Shown piece after piece: positions 1-8,836 of a stretch of DNA of 64,000 bases. The stretch is from Rhodospirillales bacterium. GTDB taxonomy: Bacteria; Pseudomonadota; Alphaproteobacteria; Rhodospirillales; Shumkoniaceae. Numbering within the stretch: the stretch's first letter is position 1; every line of letters starts with the position of its first letter. The notes beneath the pieces are model-generated. The model was not told the origin of the DNA. It ran no database searches and saw nothing but the letters and a program-made list of their open reading frames with translations. The stretch spans positions 88,402 through 152,401 of the forward strand of contig JAHDSF010000020.1 of NCBI GenBank assembly GCA_018432935.1. Direction: 5' to 3'. Both the position numbers and the translations under genes were made by a program.

Positions 1-1
1 G

Positions 2-1339
2 TCGATCCGGGACACCGTCCGCTGGCTGGTTTATTCGGGCACCCCTGCGATGGCCGATACCATCGTAGACCGCTCGGCCCTCGAGGCGCTGGAACTCCAT
101 GTCGCCGCGATCGTCAAGGCGGACGGCTCTGTCTTCTGGAGTCAGGAGTACAGTCCCGACGGCCACGGCTCGGCGGCACCGGAATGGTTCGTCGCCGCGC
201 TGCGTGAAATTCCGCTTACGGCGGAGGGAGGCAAGGGGATCCTGATCTCGGACGATGGCCGTCCCCTGCTGGCAGCCTTCCACAACATCCGGGCGCCGGG
301 AGACGTAGGTCCGCCCCTGGGTATGGTCGGCATCGGCCGCTACATGGATTTCGACTATCAGTTCAGCCTGTTCCGGCGCCTGCGCACGCGCCTGACCCTG
401 CACGCCGAGATGGCTGGAAGCGCGGCCCCGCCGACACTCGACGTCAGGGAGGAGACGATCCTGGCGCGGGTGCCGATGTTCGACATGTTCCTCATTCGCG
501 GGCTCACGATCGAGATCGACCTGCCCCGCCAGTTCGTACCGAGCATCGCGCGCGCACTCGCACGCATGAACTACCTGATGTCGGGCCTGGCGCTCCTGAT
601 GGCGGTCCTGCTGTGGGTGGTGCTACGCCGCGAGATCCTGGTGCCGGTCCGTCAGATCACCAGGCGCATCCGCGACTTCGCCCACGGCGAAGGGGTGCGC
701 GTCGGGGCTACCGCCGGTTCGCTCGATGACCTTCCCGTGCGGCGCCAGGACGAGGTCGGCGAGATCGCCGCAGAAATCGCCTTCCTGCACGACCGCATCG
801 TCGACCTTGCCAACCGTGACCCGCTGACCGGCATTTCGACCCGACGGCCCTTCTATGACCGCCTCGGCCACGCTCTCGAGCGGGCGACGCGCTATCACTA
901 TACGGTGGCCGTGCTGTTCATCGACCTCGACGATTTCAAGCCGGTGAACGACACCTATGGACACGCCGCCGGCGATCTGGTTCTCAAGACCGTGGCGCGA
1001 CGCATCCAGCAGACGCTTCGCAAGAGCGATTCGCTTGCGCGCATGGGCGGCGACGAGTTCGCGATCATGCTGGAAGCCCCCGTCACGAGGGAAAGCGCCG
1101 AAATCGTCGTCAGCAAGGTGGTCGAAGCGATCCGCACTCCGATCCTGTTCGACGAACGGGAGATCGTGGTTGGCGCTTCGATCGGGATCGGGCTCTTCCC
1201 CGAGGACGGACGCGACATGGAATCGCTGATCGCGGTCGCCGACGAGGCGATGTACTCGCGCAAGCCCTCCCGCCGCGTGGCCCGCGGCCCCTCCCCTTCG
1301 CTGATCGTCCGCCCCAAGGCCTCCGAGTTCACGAGCTGA
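2..1339 (+). CDS. Diguanylate cyclase, CHASE4-HAMP-GGDEF (5' partial)
   Basis: A membrane-bound enzyme predicted to make c-di-GMP from two GTP. The frame is open to the left edge, and the residues before the first ATG (position 50) continue a CHASE4-like extracellular sensor (RDTVRWLVYSG, then AALREI), so the true start lies outside the window. One transmembrane helix (about 568-630) leads into a HAMP linker and a GGDEF domain. The catalytic GGDEF motif is intact at 1046-1060, and the product-inhibition I-site RxxD (RKSD) sits just upstream, so an active, feedback-inhibited cyclase is expected. There is no EAL domain. The C-terminal tail after DEAMYSRK is short and proline/arginine-rich. It converges on the decarboxylase gene. 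Confidence 0.9.
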   Translation, partial: SIRDTVRWLVYSGTPAMADTIVDRSALEALELHVAAIVKADGSVFWSQEYSPDGHGSAAPEWFVAALREIPLTAEGGKGILISDDGRPLLAAFHNIRAPGDVGPPLGMVGIGRYMDFDYQFSLFRRLRTRLTLHAEMAGSAAPPTLDVREETILARVPMFDMFLIRGLTIEIDLPRQFVPSIARALARMNYLMSGLALLMAVLLWVVLRREILVPVRQITRRIRDFAHGEGVRVGATAGSLDDLPVRRQDEVGEIAAEIAFLHDRIVDLANRDPLTGISTRRPFYDRLGHALERATRYHYTVAVLFIDLDDFKPVNDTYGHAAGDLVLKTVARRIQQTLRKSDSLARMGGDEFAIMLEAPVTRESAEIVVSKVVEAIRTPILFDEREIVVGASIGIGLFPEDGRDMESLIAVADEAMYSRKPSRRVARGPSPSLIVRPKASEFTS

Positions 1340-1363
1340 GGCAACTGCCCGGGAAGATGGGGA

Positions 1364-1391
1364 GCCCCCGGAGGCCGACGCCCCCGGGGGC
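1364..1391. terminator. Shared hairpin between convergent genes
   Basis: GCCCCCGG pairs perfectly with CCGGGGGC across a 12-nt loop in the 64-bp gap between the converging cyclase and decarboxylase genes. There is no T-run, so it may act as a bidirectional stem-loop terminator or only protect the mRNA 3' ends. Confidence 0.5.
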
Positions 1392-1403
1392 AACTCCCGC
1401 GCC

Positions 1404-2534
1404 TCAGATGTAGACGTCGCGCAAGGGCAGGAAACCGTTGAAGTTGACGGCCGAATAGGTGGTCGTGTAGGCGCCGGTGGCGTCCAGCATCACGATGTCG
1501 CCGCTGCGCAGCCCCTTGGGAAGCTGGTAGGCGCACTTTTCGTACAGGATGTCGGCGCCGTCGCAGGTCGGGCCCGCGATCGTCACCGGCCCCGTCTCGC
1601 CGCCGTCGTGGGGGGTGCGGATCGCGTACTTGATGCACTCGTCCATCGTCTCGGCGAGCCCGCCGAACTTGCCGATGTCGAGATAGACCCAGCGCAGCTC
1701 CTCGGCGTACGACTTGCGCGAGACCAGCACGACCTCGGAGTACAGGGTGCCGGCCGCGCCGACCATGTAACGCCCCGGCTCCATCAGCATGCGAGGCCGC
1801 TTGCGGCCGAAGTTGCGAGCGACCGCGCCTTCGATCTGCTCGGCGAACACCTCGATCCCCGGCACCGGCTCCCGATAGGTGATCGGGAAGCCGCCGCCGA
1901 TGTTGACCATCTGCGGCGTGATGCCAGCCTTGGCGAGGCGCACGAACACCTCGCCGACGCGGTCGATCGCCACCGCCCATTGCGTGGCGCGGGTCTGCTG
2001 CGAGCCGACATGGAACGAGATGCCGTACGGCACCAACCCCAGCTCGCGGGCCCGGATCATCAAGTCGGCCGCCATGTCGAGCTCGCAGCCGAACTTCCGC
2101 GACAGCGGCCAGTCGGCACCGCCGTTGGGGGTCAGGATGCGGCAGTAGACGTTGGCGCCCGGCGCCGCCTCGGCCAGCTTGTCGAGCTCGGCCTCGCTGT
2201 CGAAGGCGAACAGACGCACGCCCTTGCCATAGGCGTAGGCGATATCCCGCTGCTTTTTGCTGCAGATGCCGTAGGAAATCCGCTCCGGCCCCGCCCCGGC
2301 GGTCAGGCAGGCGTCGATCTCGCCGACGCTGGCGGCGTCGAACGACGAGCCGAGATCCGCCAGCACGCGCAGGATGGCCGGCGCAGGGTTGGCCTTGACG
2401 GCGTAGAACACCTCGATCTGGGGCAGGACTCGCCGCAACGTGCGGTAGCTGTCGGCAACGATATCGAGATCGACGACGAGCACCGGGGTCTCCGGACGTC
2501 GCTGGCGGAAGAAGTGATCGGTCTTCGGGGTCAT
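1404..2534 (-). CDS. Ornithine (or lysine/ornithine) decarboxylase, fold-type III PLP
   Basis: Decarboxylates ornithine to putrescine, the entry to polyamine synthesis; some relatives also accept lysine. The 376-aa protein shows the PLP-lysine segment YAVKANP, HVGSQ, the glycine loop GGGFP, the phosphate-binding EPGRYMVGAAG, and the active-site GPTCDGADIL, whose Cys and Asp complete the dimer-interface site. The C in CDGAD and the lack of a diaminopimelate decarboxylase C-terminus favour ODC over DAP decarboxylase. I chose the ATG at 2534 because GGGGGAAAGG lies just upstream; a longer frame starting at 2579 has no support. The upstream leader is unusually long and full of hairpins. Confidence 0.9.
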   Translation of the reverse strand: MTPKTDHFFRQRRPETPVLVVDLDIVADSYRTLRRVLPQIEVFYAVKANPAPAILRVLADLGSSFDAASVGEIDACLTAGAGPERISYGICSKKQRDIAYAYGKGVRLFAFDSEAELDKLAEAAPGANVYCRILTPNGGADWPLSRKFGCELDMAADLMIRARELGLVPYGISFHVGSQQTRATQWAVAIDRVGEVFVRLAKAGITPQMVNIGGGFPITYREPVPGIEVFAEQIEGAVARNFGRKRPRMLMEPGRYMVGAAGTLYSEVVLVSRKSYAEELRWVYLDIGKFGGLAETMDECIKYAIRTPHDGGETGPVTIAGPTCDGADILYEKCAYQLPKGLRSGDIVMLDATGAYTTTYSAVNFNGFLPLRDVYI

Positions 2535-2555
2535 AGGCCTTTCCCCCAATCCGGA

Positions 2556-2880
2556 CGTGGCAAGGCCACGCGTGAACAAGGTCAGGCTCCGGGCGCACCC
2601 GGAGCGCGGCGAAGTTCAACCTCGACGGCTTACGCCGTCCGCGGACTCGAATGGGGGTTTTTCCGGCCGAGCAGGCTCACGTACGACATGTAGGAGACGC
2701 GATCCCCTTCACGCCCGAGCCAGCAGCCGGAGCCGGTAAGCGTGCGCCGAAACGACGCGCGCGAATAGGGTACGTGGAAAATCGGGCCTTTTCGCAATCT
2801 TCGCTCCTCCCGGAGAGCCGCCGGCAAAGCCGGCCCATGCCAAGAAGAACGCCGGTTCCGCCGACCTCGCAACGGCGAGG
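2556..2880 (-). promoter_or_regulatory. Structured leader of the decarboxylase gene (speF-type RNA candidate)
   Basis: In the RNA sense this stretch holds at least five perfect hairpins before the decarboxylase start. They are CCTCGC/GCGAGG (2865-2880), GCCGGC/GCCGGC with an AAA/TTT loop (2820-2834), GACGGC/GCCGTC (2624-2639), GCTCCGGG/CCCGGAGC (2586-2605) and CGTGGC/GCCACG (2556-2570). Alphaproteobacterial ODC genes are known to carry a conserved 5' element, the speF motif. Assigning this leader to that family rests on position and structure only. A TATAAG box near 2905-2910 on the minus strand could be part of the promoter. Confidence 0.55.
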
Positions 2881-2976
2881 ACCCTTTGGCCCGTACGTAT
2901 GGCCCGCTTATACGCGAAACCGGCCCGAAGAAAAGTCGATAATTGTCACCGTCTCAATTTTGTGGGCGGGGAGCGG

Positions 2977-3009
2977 AGGACGCCGGGACCGATCCGCCAC
3001 CGGCGTCCT
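2977..3009 (-). terminator. Stem-loop after thiSG
   Basis: A 10-bp perfect inverted repeat (AGGACGCCGG / CCGGCGTCCT, 13-nt loop) begins 7 bp past the ThiG stop codon. No U-run follows it on the minus strand, so it is either a weak intrinsic terminator or a 3' stabilising hairpin. Confidence 0.5.
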
Positions 3010-3015
3010 TCAGCA

Positions 3016-3984
3016 TCAGATCAGCCCCGCCAGAGGCGACGACGGGTCGGCATACATCTTCCTGGGCATGCGCCCCGCAAGATAGGCCAGGCGTCCGGCA
3101 ATGACCGCGTGCTTCATCGCCGCCGCCATTCGAATCGGGTCCTTGGCTTCGGCGATCGCCGTGTTCATCAGCACCCCGTCGCAACCCAGTTCCATCGCCA
3201 CCGCAGCATCGGATGCCGTGCCGACCCCGGCATCGACCAGCACCGGCACCTTGGCCTGCTCGACGATCAATCGGATGTTGACCGGGCTCTGCACGCCGAG
3301 GCCGGAACCGATCGGCGCCGCGAGCGGCATGATGGCGACGCAACCCAGCTCTTCCAGCCGCTTCGCCATGATCGGATCGTCCGAGCAGTAGACCATCACC
3401 TTGAAGCCCTCGCGAATCAGAACCTCGGCCGCCTGGAGGGTTTCGATCATGTTCGGGTACAGGGTCTTCTGGTCGCCCAGGACCTCGAGCTTGACGAGAT
3501 CCCAGCCGCCCGCTTCCCGGGCCAGCCGCAGGGTCCGCAAGGCGTCGTTCGCGGTGAAGCAGCCGGCGGTGTTGGGCAGGTAGGTGTACTTCTTGGGATC
3601 GATGTAGTCGATCAGCATCGGCTTGCTGCGGTCGGTCACGTTGACCCGACGCACCGCCACCGTGATGATCTCGGCGCCCGAAGCCTCGAGAGCCCTTGCC
3701 GTCTCCTCGTAGTCCTTGTACTTGCCGGTTCCTACCAGCAATCGCGACGTGAAGCGCCGGCCGGCGATCACGAGGCTGTCGTCGGTCCCGCCGCCGATGA
3801 AATGCACGATCTCAAGGCGATCGCCCTCGTCAAGCCGCGTGCTGCCGTACAGCGATCGCGGCACGATCTCCAGGTTGCGTTCGATGGCGACCTTGCGGCC
3901 GTCGAGGCCGATCGCGTGCAGCAGGTCTTCCACGTTCATCGGAGCGTCGAATGCGCGCTCCTCGCCATTGATGGTCAATCGCAT
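3016..3984 (-). CDS. thiG: ThiS-ThiG fusion (sulfur carrier / thiazole synthase)
   Basis: Makes the thiazole phosphate half of thiamine from deoxyxylulose phosphate, dehydroglycine and ThiS-bound sulfur. Residues 1-66 are a ThiS ubiquitin fold ([12 protein letters not shown] to HFIGGG). From about residue 70 a full-length ThiG barrel follows ([21 protein letters not shown]; Schiff-base lysine region [34 protein letters not shown]). The ThiS di-glycine, normally the free C-terminus that becomes a thiocarboxylate, is internal here. The ATG at 3984 gives 322 aa. No other thi gene is adjacent, and I could not find the conserved CUGAGA core of a TPP riboswitch upstream. Confidence 0.92.
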   Translation of the reverse strand: MRLTINGEERAFDAPMNVEDLLHAIGLDGRKVAIERNLEIVPRSLYGSTRLDEGDRLEIVHFIGGGTDDSLVIAGRRFTSRLLVGTGKYKDYEETARALEASGAEIITVAVRRVNVTDRSKPMLIDYIDPKKYTYLPNTAGCFTANDALRTLRLAREAGGWDLVKLEVLGDQKTLYPNMIETLQAAEVLIREGFKVMVYCSDDPIMAKRLEELGCVAIMPLAAPIGSGLGVQSPVNIRLIVEQAKVPVLVDAGVGTASDAAVAMELGCDGVLMNTAIAEAKDPIRMAAAMKHAVIAGRLAYLAGRMPRKMYADPSSPLAGLI

Positions 3985-4341
3985 CCGGTTTTGTCCATGT
4001 TCATCATGCGCGGGCAAGTGCCGCGAAGGAGGGCTGTCCGCTCTGCCCCCCGCAACGAAGGAACCGTCGCGGCTCGAAAGGCAGCCCCTAAGATAGAGAA
4101 AAGTCTGTGTCGCACAAGACCATGAGCATGCTATAACCGCTGCCGCGCTTAGAGCCACCGGATCGGCCCCGCATGAGCTCCGTCGCATTCCTCCGAAACG
4201 GCACACTCCTTCAGGTCTTTCGGATCGCGCCCGCCCGCGCGCCGCAGTCAGGAATCATTGGCGGACATGCCCGAAGTCGGGTAGAAGCGGCCCACCGGAT
4301 GTTGCGCCCCGAGGGCGCGCCCTGAATTGGCGAAGGACGAT
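3985..4341. other. Divergent intergenic region thiSG / accB
   Basis: 357 bp separate thiSG (leftward) from accB (rightward). It must hold both promoters, but I could not place clear -35/-10 boxes. No THI-box, tRNA or small gene is evident. An AT-richer patch lies near 4085-4140. Confidence 0.5.
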
Positions 4342-4797
4342 ATGAAGCGGGAAAACCCTACCGAGCTCAACGAGCTGGTCCGCACCCTTGCGGACGTGCT
4401 GAAGGAAACCGGACTCACCGAGATCGAGTACGGCGCAGGCGACTGGCATGTCCGGGTCAGCAAGGCCGCTACGATCGCCGGGCCGCAAATGGTCGCGCCG
4501 GCGAGCGCGCCCGCCGCCGCGGCACCGTCCGAAGCCGCTGCCGGGGAGCTGCTCGCCAACCACCCCGGTGTCGTGGTGTCGCCGATGGTCGGCATCGCCT
4601 ACACCCTGCCCGAGCCCGGCGCCGCACCCTTCGTCCAGGTCGGCGACCGCGTCGCGTCCGGCGACACCCTGCTCCTGATCGAGGCGATGAAGGTGTTCAA
4701 TCCCATCAAGGCGCCGCGGGCCGGCACGGTGACGCGCATTCTCGCCACCAACGGCTCTCCGGTCGAGTTCGGCGAGCCCCTGATGATCATCGAGTAG
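4342..4797 (+). CDS. accB: Biotin carboxyl carrier protein of acetyl-CoA carboxylase
   Basis: Carries carboxybiotin between biotin carboxylase and the carboxyltransferase in the first step of fatty acid synthesis. The 151-aa protein has the usual layout: an N-terminal dimerisation helix ([20 protein letters not shown]), an Ala/Pro-rich linker (about residues 50-75) and a C-terminal biotinyl domain with the biotinylated lysine in [12 protein letters not shown] chose the ATG at 4342 because AAGGAC lies at good spacing; an in-frame TTG 15 bases upstream is less likely. It is 5 bp from accC and surely co-transcribed with it. Confidence 0.97.
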   Translation: MKRENPTELNELVRTLADVLKETGLTEIEYGAGDWHVRVSKAATIAGPQMVAPASAPAAAAPSEAAAGELLANHPGVVVSPMVGIAYTLPEPGAAPFVQVGDRVASGDTLLLIEAMKVFNPIKAPRAGTVTRILATNGSPVEFGEPLMIIE

Positions 4798-4802
4798 GCG
4801 GC

Positions 4803-6146
4803 ATGTTCGAGAAGGTTCTCATCGCCAACCGCGGCGAGATCGCGCTTCGAATCCACCGCGCCTGCAAAGAAATGGGCATCCGGACGGTGGCGGTCCATTC
4901 GACGGCCGACGCCGACGCGATGCACGTGCGGCTGGCCGACGAATCGGTGTGCATCGGACCGCCGCGCGTCACCGACAGCTATCTCAACAAGGCGGCGATC
5001 CTGTCGGCGGCAACCATTTCCGGCGCCGATGCGATCCATCCCGGCTACGGCTTCCTGGCCGAGAACGCCGACTTCGCCGACATGGTCGAGGAGCACGGAT
5101 TCACCTTCATCGGGCCGTCGCCCCAGCACCTTCGCCTGATGGGCGACAAGATCAAGGCCAAGGAGGCCGCGGCTGCGGCCGGGCTTCCGGTCGTCCCCGG
5201 CTCGGACGGCGCGGTCACCAGCGCCGACGACGCGCTCGCCATCGCCGAGCGGCTCGGCTACCCGGTGATCGTCAAGGCCTCCGCCGGCGGCGGCGGCCGG
5301 GGCATGAAGCTGGCGATGACCAAGGAGGAGCTGCCCGGCGCCCTCAAGCTCGCCAGCAGCGAGGCTCTGGCCGGATTCGGCAACGGCGAGGTCTATCTCG
5401 AAAAGTACCTCCTGAAGCCGCGTCACATCGAGGTGCAGGTGATCGCCGATTCCTACGGCAACGCATGCCACCTCGGCGAGCGCGACTGCAGCCTGCAGCG
5501 GCGCCACCAGAAGGTCGTCGAAGAAGCCCCCTCGCCGGCCCTCAACGCCGAGCTGCGGGCACAGATCGGCAAGGTCGCGACGGATGCCGTGAAAGCGCTC
5601 GGCTACCGCAGCGTCGGCACCATCGAGTTCCTATATGAGGACGGCAAGTTCTATTTCATGGAAATGAACACCCGTCTTCAGGTGGAGCACCCGGTCACCG
5701 AGATGATCACCGGGTTCGACGTGGTGAGGCAGATGGTGCGGATTGCGGCCGGCGCCCCGCTCGGCTACCAGCAGGAAGCGGTGCAGTTCCGCGGCCACGC
5801 CATCGAGTGCCGGATCAATGCCGAGAACCCGGAGACCTTCACGCCCTCGCCGGGGCGCATCGGCGACTACCATCCGCCGGGAGGTCTCGGCGTGCGCGTC
5901 GATTCGGCGCTCTATGCCGGCTACAAGATCCCGCCCTATTACGACAGCATGATCGCCAAGCTGATCGTCCACGGTGCCAACCGGAACGAATGCCTGATGC
6001 GCCTGCGCCGGGCCCTGGACGAGTACGTGATAGGCGGCATCGAGACCACGATCCCGCTTCACCAGAGGCTGATGGCCGCCCCGGAGTTCATCAACGGGAC
6101 GTACGACATCCACTGGCTGGAACGCTTCGTGGCGAAGGATGTCTAG
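4803..6146 (+). CDS. accC: Biotin carboxylase of acetyl-CoA carboxylase
   Basis: ATP-dependent carboxylation of biotin on AccB. At 447 aa it is full length. The N-terminal domain starts [17 protein letters not shown]; the ATP-grasp glycine loop is [10 protein letters not shown]; the bicarbonate/biotin catalytic residues lie in [16 protein letters not shown]; the C-terminal domain includes [11 protein letters not shown]. It forms a tight accB-accC-aat unit, ending 8 bp inside aat. Confidence 0.98.
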   Translation: MFEKVLIANRGEIALRIHRACKEMGIRTVAVHSTADADAMHVRLADESVCIGPPRVTDSYLNKAAILSAATISGADAIHPGYGFLAENADFADMVEEHGFTFIGPSPQHLRLMGDKIKAKEAAAAAGLPVVPGSDGAVTSADDALAIAERLGYPVIVKASAGGGGRGMKLAMTKEELPGALKLASSEALAGFGNGEVYLEKYLLKPRHIEVQVIADSYGNACHLGERDCSLQRRHQKVVEEAPSPALNAELRAQIGKVATDAVKALGYRSVGTIEFLYEDGKFYFMEMNTRLQVEHPVTEMITGFDVVRQMVRIAAGAPLGYQQEAVQFRGHAIECRINAENPETFTPSPGRIGDYHPPGGLGVRVDSALYAGYKIPPYYDSMIAKLIVHGANRNECLMRLRRALDEYVIGGIETTIPLHQRLMAAPEFINGTYDIHWLERFVAKDV

Positions 6147-6825
6147 GCGGGACGACAAGTCCTTCAAGCTTACACCAGAGCTGCTGCTGCGCGCCTACGC
6201 CATCGGCGTCTTCCCGATGGCCGAACGTCACGACGACAACACGGTGTTCTGGGTCAGCCCGAAGCAGCGCGGCATCCTTCCGCTCGATGCCTTCCATGTT
6301 TCGCGCAGCCTGCGCCGCACCGTGCGCAGGCGCGTCTTCGAGGTCACCTGCGACGCCGCCTTCGCCGCAGTCATGGAGGGCTGCGCCGAAGTCGGCGGCA
6401 AGCGTCGGGAAACCTGGATCAACGCGATGATCCTGGAGGGCTTCCAGGGCCTCCACGCGGCCGGCTTCGCCCACAGCATCGAGTGCTGGCAGGGCGGCCG
6501 GCTGGTGGGGGGACTGTACGGCGTCGCGTTGGGCGGCGCCTTTTTCGGCGAGAGCATGTTTTCGCGCATCACCGATGCCAGCAAGGTGGCGCTGGTCCAT
6601 CTGGCGGCACGGCTGCGGCTGTCGAAGTTCGTGCTCCTTGACACCCAGTTCGTAACCGAGCACCTGCGCTCGTTCGGGGCGATCGAGATCCCGGCCGGCG
6701 AATACCAGGCGCGCCTCGACGCCGCGGTCGCGGTCGGGGCCCGCTTCTACTGCGGCGGCGAGACCCCGGGGCTCTGGGCCGAGGTGGAGGCCTTGTTGCG
6801 GCAATCGAGGACCCAGACGTCGTAG
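6139..6825 (+). CDS. aat: Leucyl/phenylalanyl-tRNA-protein transferase
   Basis: Adds Leu or Phe from charged tRNA to proteins with N-terminal Arg or Lys, creating N-degrons for ClpS/ClpAP. The 228-aa protein matches the family throughout: [71 protein letters not shown] (family core) and [16 protein letters not shown]. It overlaps accC by 8 bp, consistent with translational coupling. Its last 79 bp overlap the convergent DUF2155 gene. Confidence 0.96.
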   Translation: MSRRDDKSFKLTPELLLRAYAIGVFPMAERHDDNTVFWVSPKQRGILPLDAFHVSRSLRRTVRRRVFEVTCDAAFAAVMEGCAEVGGKRRETWINAMILEGFQGLHAAGFAHSIECWQGGRLVGGLYGVALGGAFFGESMFSRITDASKVALVHLAARLRLSKFVLLDTQFVTEHLRSFGAIEIPAGEYQARLDAAVAVGARFYCGGETPGLWAEVEALLRQSRTQTS

Positions 6826-7184
6826 ACCGGGTGCTCGAGCGCCGACAGCGCCGGGCTGGAGGCGAACATCCAGCCGTGGAACAGGTCGGTCATCGCCTCG
6901 CCGGGACGCACTTCCGAAATGTCGAGGAAGGCGGCGCTCTCCGGCGGTTCCTCCGGCGGGCGTTTGTCGCAGGTGCGGGCGACGATTTCGAGGGTGCCGA
7001 AGCGGAACGTGGTGCCGACCTCGACGTCGACGGTCGAGACCCGCGCCGTCACCTTGTCGAGCGCCTGCAGCACGACGGTGTCGTAGGGCTCCGCCCGGGC
7101 GGCGCCGCACCACGGCGCAACGAGGAGCGCCAGGGTCGCCACGAGCAGTCTCGAAAGCCGCTTGGTGTTGCGCATTGCCGTCAC
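6747..7184 (-). CDS. DUF2155 exported protein
   Basis: A 145-aa protein with an N-terminal signal peptide ([19 protein letters not shown], then EPYDTVVLQ) and the alphaproteobacterial DUF2155 core ([60 protein letters not shown]). Its function is not established. The GTG start (7184) overlaps the stop of the MlaD-like gene as GTGA, so it ends a coupled operon. The 79-bp antisense overlap with aat is real: both C-termini are family-typical. Confidence 0.88.
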   Translation of the reverse strand: MTAMRNTKRLSRLLVATLALLVAPWCGAARAEPYDTVVLQALDKVTARVSTVDVEVGTTFRFGTLEIVARTCDKRPPEEPPESAAFLDISEVRPGEAMTDLFHGWMFASSPALSALEHPVYDVWVLDCRNKASTSAQSPGVSPPQ

Positions 7185-7684
7185 GGAAGCTTGATGCCGC
7201 CGTTGGCGGGCTGGCCGCCGCCGGCATCGCCGCCGCCGCTGCCCCCGGTGGCGAGGAAGATGATCTCGCCCACCTGATCCTCGAGCGAGCGGAAATCGCG
7301 GGTCTTCTTGATGTGCGAGCCGGGCTGGATGGGGCTTTCCGAGCGGCCGGGCTCGAGGCGGACGTACTTGCCGCCGAGCAGGCCGTCGCTTTCGATCGCC
7401 GCCACCGTGTCGTCGGGCAGGCTGATGTCGTTGCGGATGCTGAGCGTCACCACCGCGTCGAAGGTCTTGGGGTCGAGCCGCTGATCGGTGACGGTACCGA
7501 CCTTGATGCCGCTGATGCGCACGTCGCTGCCGGTGGCGAGGCCGCCGATCTTGTAGAAGGTGGCGCTGAGCGGATAGCCGGCGGCCGAGCCGATCTGCGC
7601 CGTCTCGTAGGCGAAGAACACGAACAGTGCGGCCACCACCAGGACCACCGCGCCCATCACCGTTTCGATCGCATTGCGTCCCAT
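7181..7684 (-). CDS. MlaD-like MCE-domain substrate-binding protein (copy 2)
   Basis: A 167-aa inner-membrane-anchored protein. One N-terminal helix (ETVMGAVVLVVAALFVFFAY) is followed by an MCE domain (YKIGGLATGSDVRISGIKVGTV ... DDTVAAIESDGLLGGKYVRLEPG). MlaD hexamers bind phospholipid on the periplasmic side of the MlaFEDB transporter that keeps the outer membrane asymmetric. The C-terminus (from about 145) is Gly-rich and low complexity. No mlaE or mlaF lies nearby, so partner subunits must be elsewhere. It starts 2 bp after the preceding paralogue. Confidence 0.88.
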   Translation of the reverse strand: MGRNAIETVMGAVVLVVAALFVFFAYETAQIGSAAGYPLSATFYKIGGLATGSDVRISGIKVGTVTDQRLDPKTFDAVVTLSIRNDISLPDDTVAAIESDGLLGGKYVRLEPGRSESPIQPGSHIKKTRDFRSLEDQVGEIIFLATGGSGGGDAGGGQPANGGIKLP

Positions 7685-7686
7685 GG

Positions 7687-8169
7687 CTACCTCGCTCCGG
7701 CGCCGTCGCAGTTGCATTCCCTGGCCAGCCGCGCCCGGCCCTGGCCGATGATGAGGTCGAGAAGGTTGCTGACGATCATGGCATCCTGGGTGAAGCGGAT
7801 GCTGCTGCCGGAGGCCAGCGTGTCTTCCTCGCCGCCCGGCTCGAGGACCAGGAACTTGGACCCGAACAGGCCGTCGGTGTGAATCGCCGCCGAGGTGTCG
7901 GCGGGCAGCGCGACCTCGCCCTCCAGGCGCATCCGCACGACCGCGCGGAAATGGGGATCCAGGGTCACGGAGTCGACCACGCCGATACGGATCCCGCCCA
8001 GGCGCACCGGATCGCCGACATTGAGGCCGTCGATGCGGTTGAAGGTGGCGCTGATCACGGACTCGTCGGCGCCGCCCGCCGCCACCCTCTGGTAGGGGAA
8101 CAGCAGGAGCGCCGCGATCGCGAGCAGGACGGCGAAGCCGACCGAAGCCTCCTTGAGTTCCTGACCCAT
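7687..8169 (-). CDS. MlaD-like MCE-domain protein (copy 1)
   Basis: A 160-aa paralogue of the next gene: an N-terminal helix (SVGFAVLLAIAALLLFPYQ) and an MCE domain (FNRIDGLNVGDPVRLGGIRIGVV ... DTSAAIHTDGLFGSKFLVLEPGG). It ends differently, in a short helical tail with two cysteines (ARECNCDG). Tandem MCE genes between NDUFA12 and DUF2155 suggest a hetero-oligomeric ring or specialised paralogues; both are inference. Confidence 0.85.
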   Translation of the reverse strand: MGQELKEASVGFAVLLAIAALLLFPYQRVAAGGADESVISATFNRIDGLNVGDPVRLGGIRIGVVDSVTLDPHFRAVVRMRLEGEVALPADTSAAIHTDGLFGSKFLVLEPGGEEDTLASGSSIRFTQDAMIVSNLLDLIIGQGRARLARECNCDGAGAR

Positions 8170-8178
8170 CGCCGCCCC

Positions 8179-8535
8179 TTACTCCGGGATCCAGGGCTCG
8201 TAGTCGCTGTCGGTCCGCGCATGCACGCCCGTCCGCAGCTGCGATCCCGATGGCCGGTACGCCGCCGGCGTGCCGGTCCGGTTGGGATGCTGCTCCTTCT
8301 GCCAGGACCGTGCCTGCGCCGCCCTCTCCATCAGCGGCTGCGGCGCCGTGTGGTGGAGCCAGGCGCTCCACTCCGCCGGGACCGTGGTCGCCTCGGCGTC
8401 GCCCTTGTACAGGACCCAGCGCCGCTCCCTGCCGTGGAGACGCCTGCCCTTGCTGCGGTAGTAGCGGTTGCCGAACGAGTCGGTGCCGACCAGCTCGCCG
8501 CGCAGGAGGGTATAAAGCCGGGTTCCAATGCTCAT
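8179..8535 (-). CDS. NDUFA12-type subunit of NADH:ubiquinone oxidoreductase
   Basis: An accessory subunit (B17.2 homologue) of complex I, found in alphaproteobacteria and mitochondria. The 118-aa protein carries the family core [35 protein letters not shown] and a basic C-terminal tail ending YEPWIPE. I chose the ATG at 8535 because GAGGCGG precedes it and it starts at the conserved N-terminus. It leads the NDUFA12-MCE-MCE-DUF2155 operon. Confidence 0.92.
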   Translation of the reverse strand: MSIGTRLYTLLRGELVGTDSFGNRYYRSKGRRLHGRERRWVLYKGDAEATTVPAEWSAWLHHTAPQPLMERAAQARSWQKEQHPNRTGTPAAYRPSGSQLRTGVHARTDSDYEPWIPE

Positions 8536-8836
8536 GCGTTTCCGCCTCGTCATGACGACCGGATTGGCGGCGCCACTATGGCATCGAAGGCTCTTGACGT
8601 CCAGATCGCGAAACACCCCTCCGATCGGCGAATCGCGAGCTTTCCTTGATGTCAAGCGGAACTATATGTATGGCTACCCAAAATTTCTGACACCAAATCT
8701 TGTCATTCTCCCGGACCCGTGGCTACACTTCCGATCGAGGCGCGAGGGCAGCGCCCCGGGGAGAAGGTTTCGCCGCAGGGAGGAGAAGCCTTTCGTCCCT
8801 TTCGCAAAAAAACACCGGCAAGGTCGAGGGGTTGGA
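8536..8836. promoter_or_regulatory. Divergent region NDUFA12 / nrdJ with a likely nrdJ promoter
   Basis: This 301-bp gap holds a good sigma-70-like promoter facing nrdJ: TTGTCA (8700-8705), 17 bp, CTACAC (8723-8728), leaving a leader of about 100 nt. I looked for a cobalamin riboswitch, expected for some B12-dependent enzymes, and saw none. A weak NrdR-box-like stretch (ACTATATGTATGG, about 8661-8673) lies just upstream of the promoter. Confidence 0.5.

Noticed and set aside
1404..2534. Diaminopimelate decarboxylase
   Set aside because: The GPTCDGAD segment and the protein length fit ornithine/lysine decarboxylase, and no lysine-pathway gene is adjacent.
3985..4150. TPP riboswitch before thiSG
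   Set aside because: I read the minus strand for the conserved CUGAGA and downstream GGG-A-CC cores and found neither.
8536..8836. Cobalamin riboswitch or clear NrdR boxes before nrdJ
   Set aside because: No B12-box-like core; the only NrdR-like stretch (near 8661) is weak and single, whereas NrdR sites usually come in pairs.
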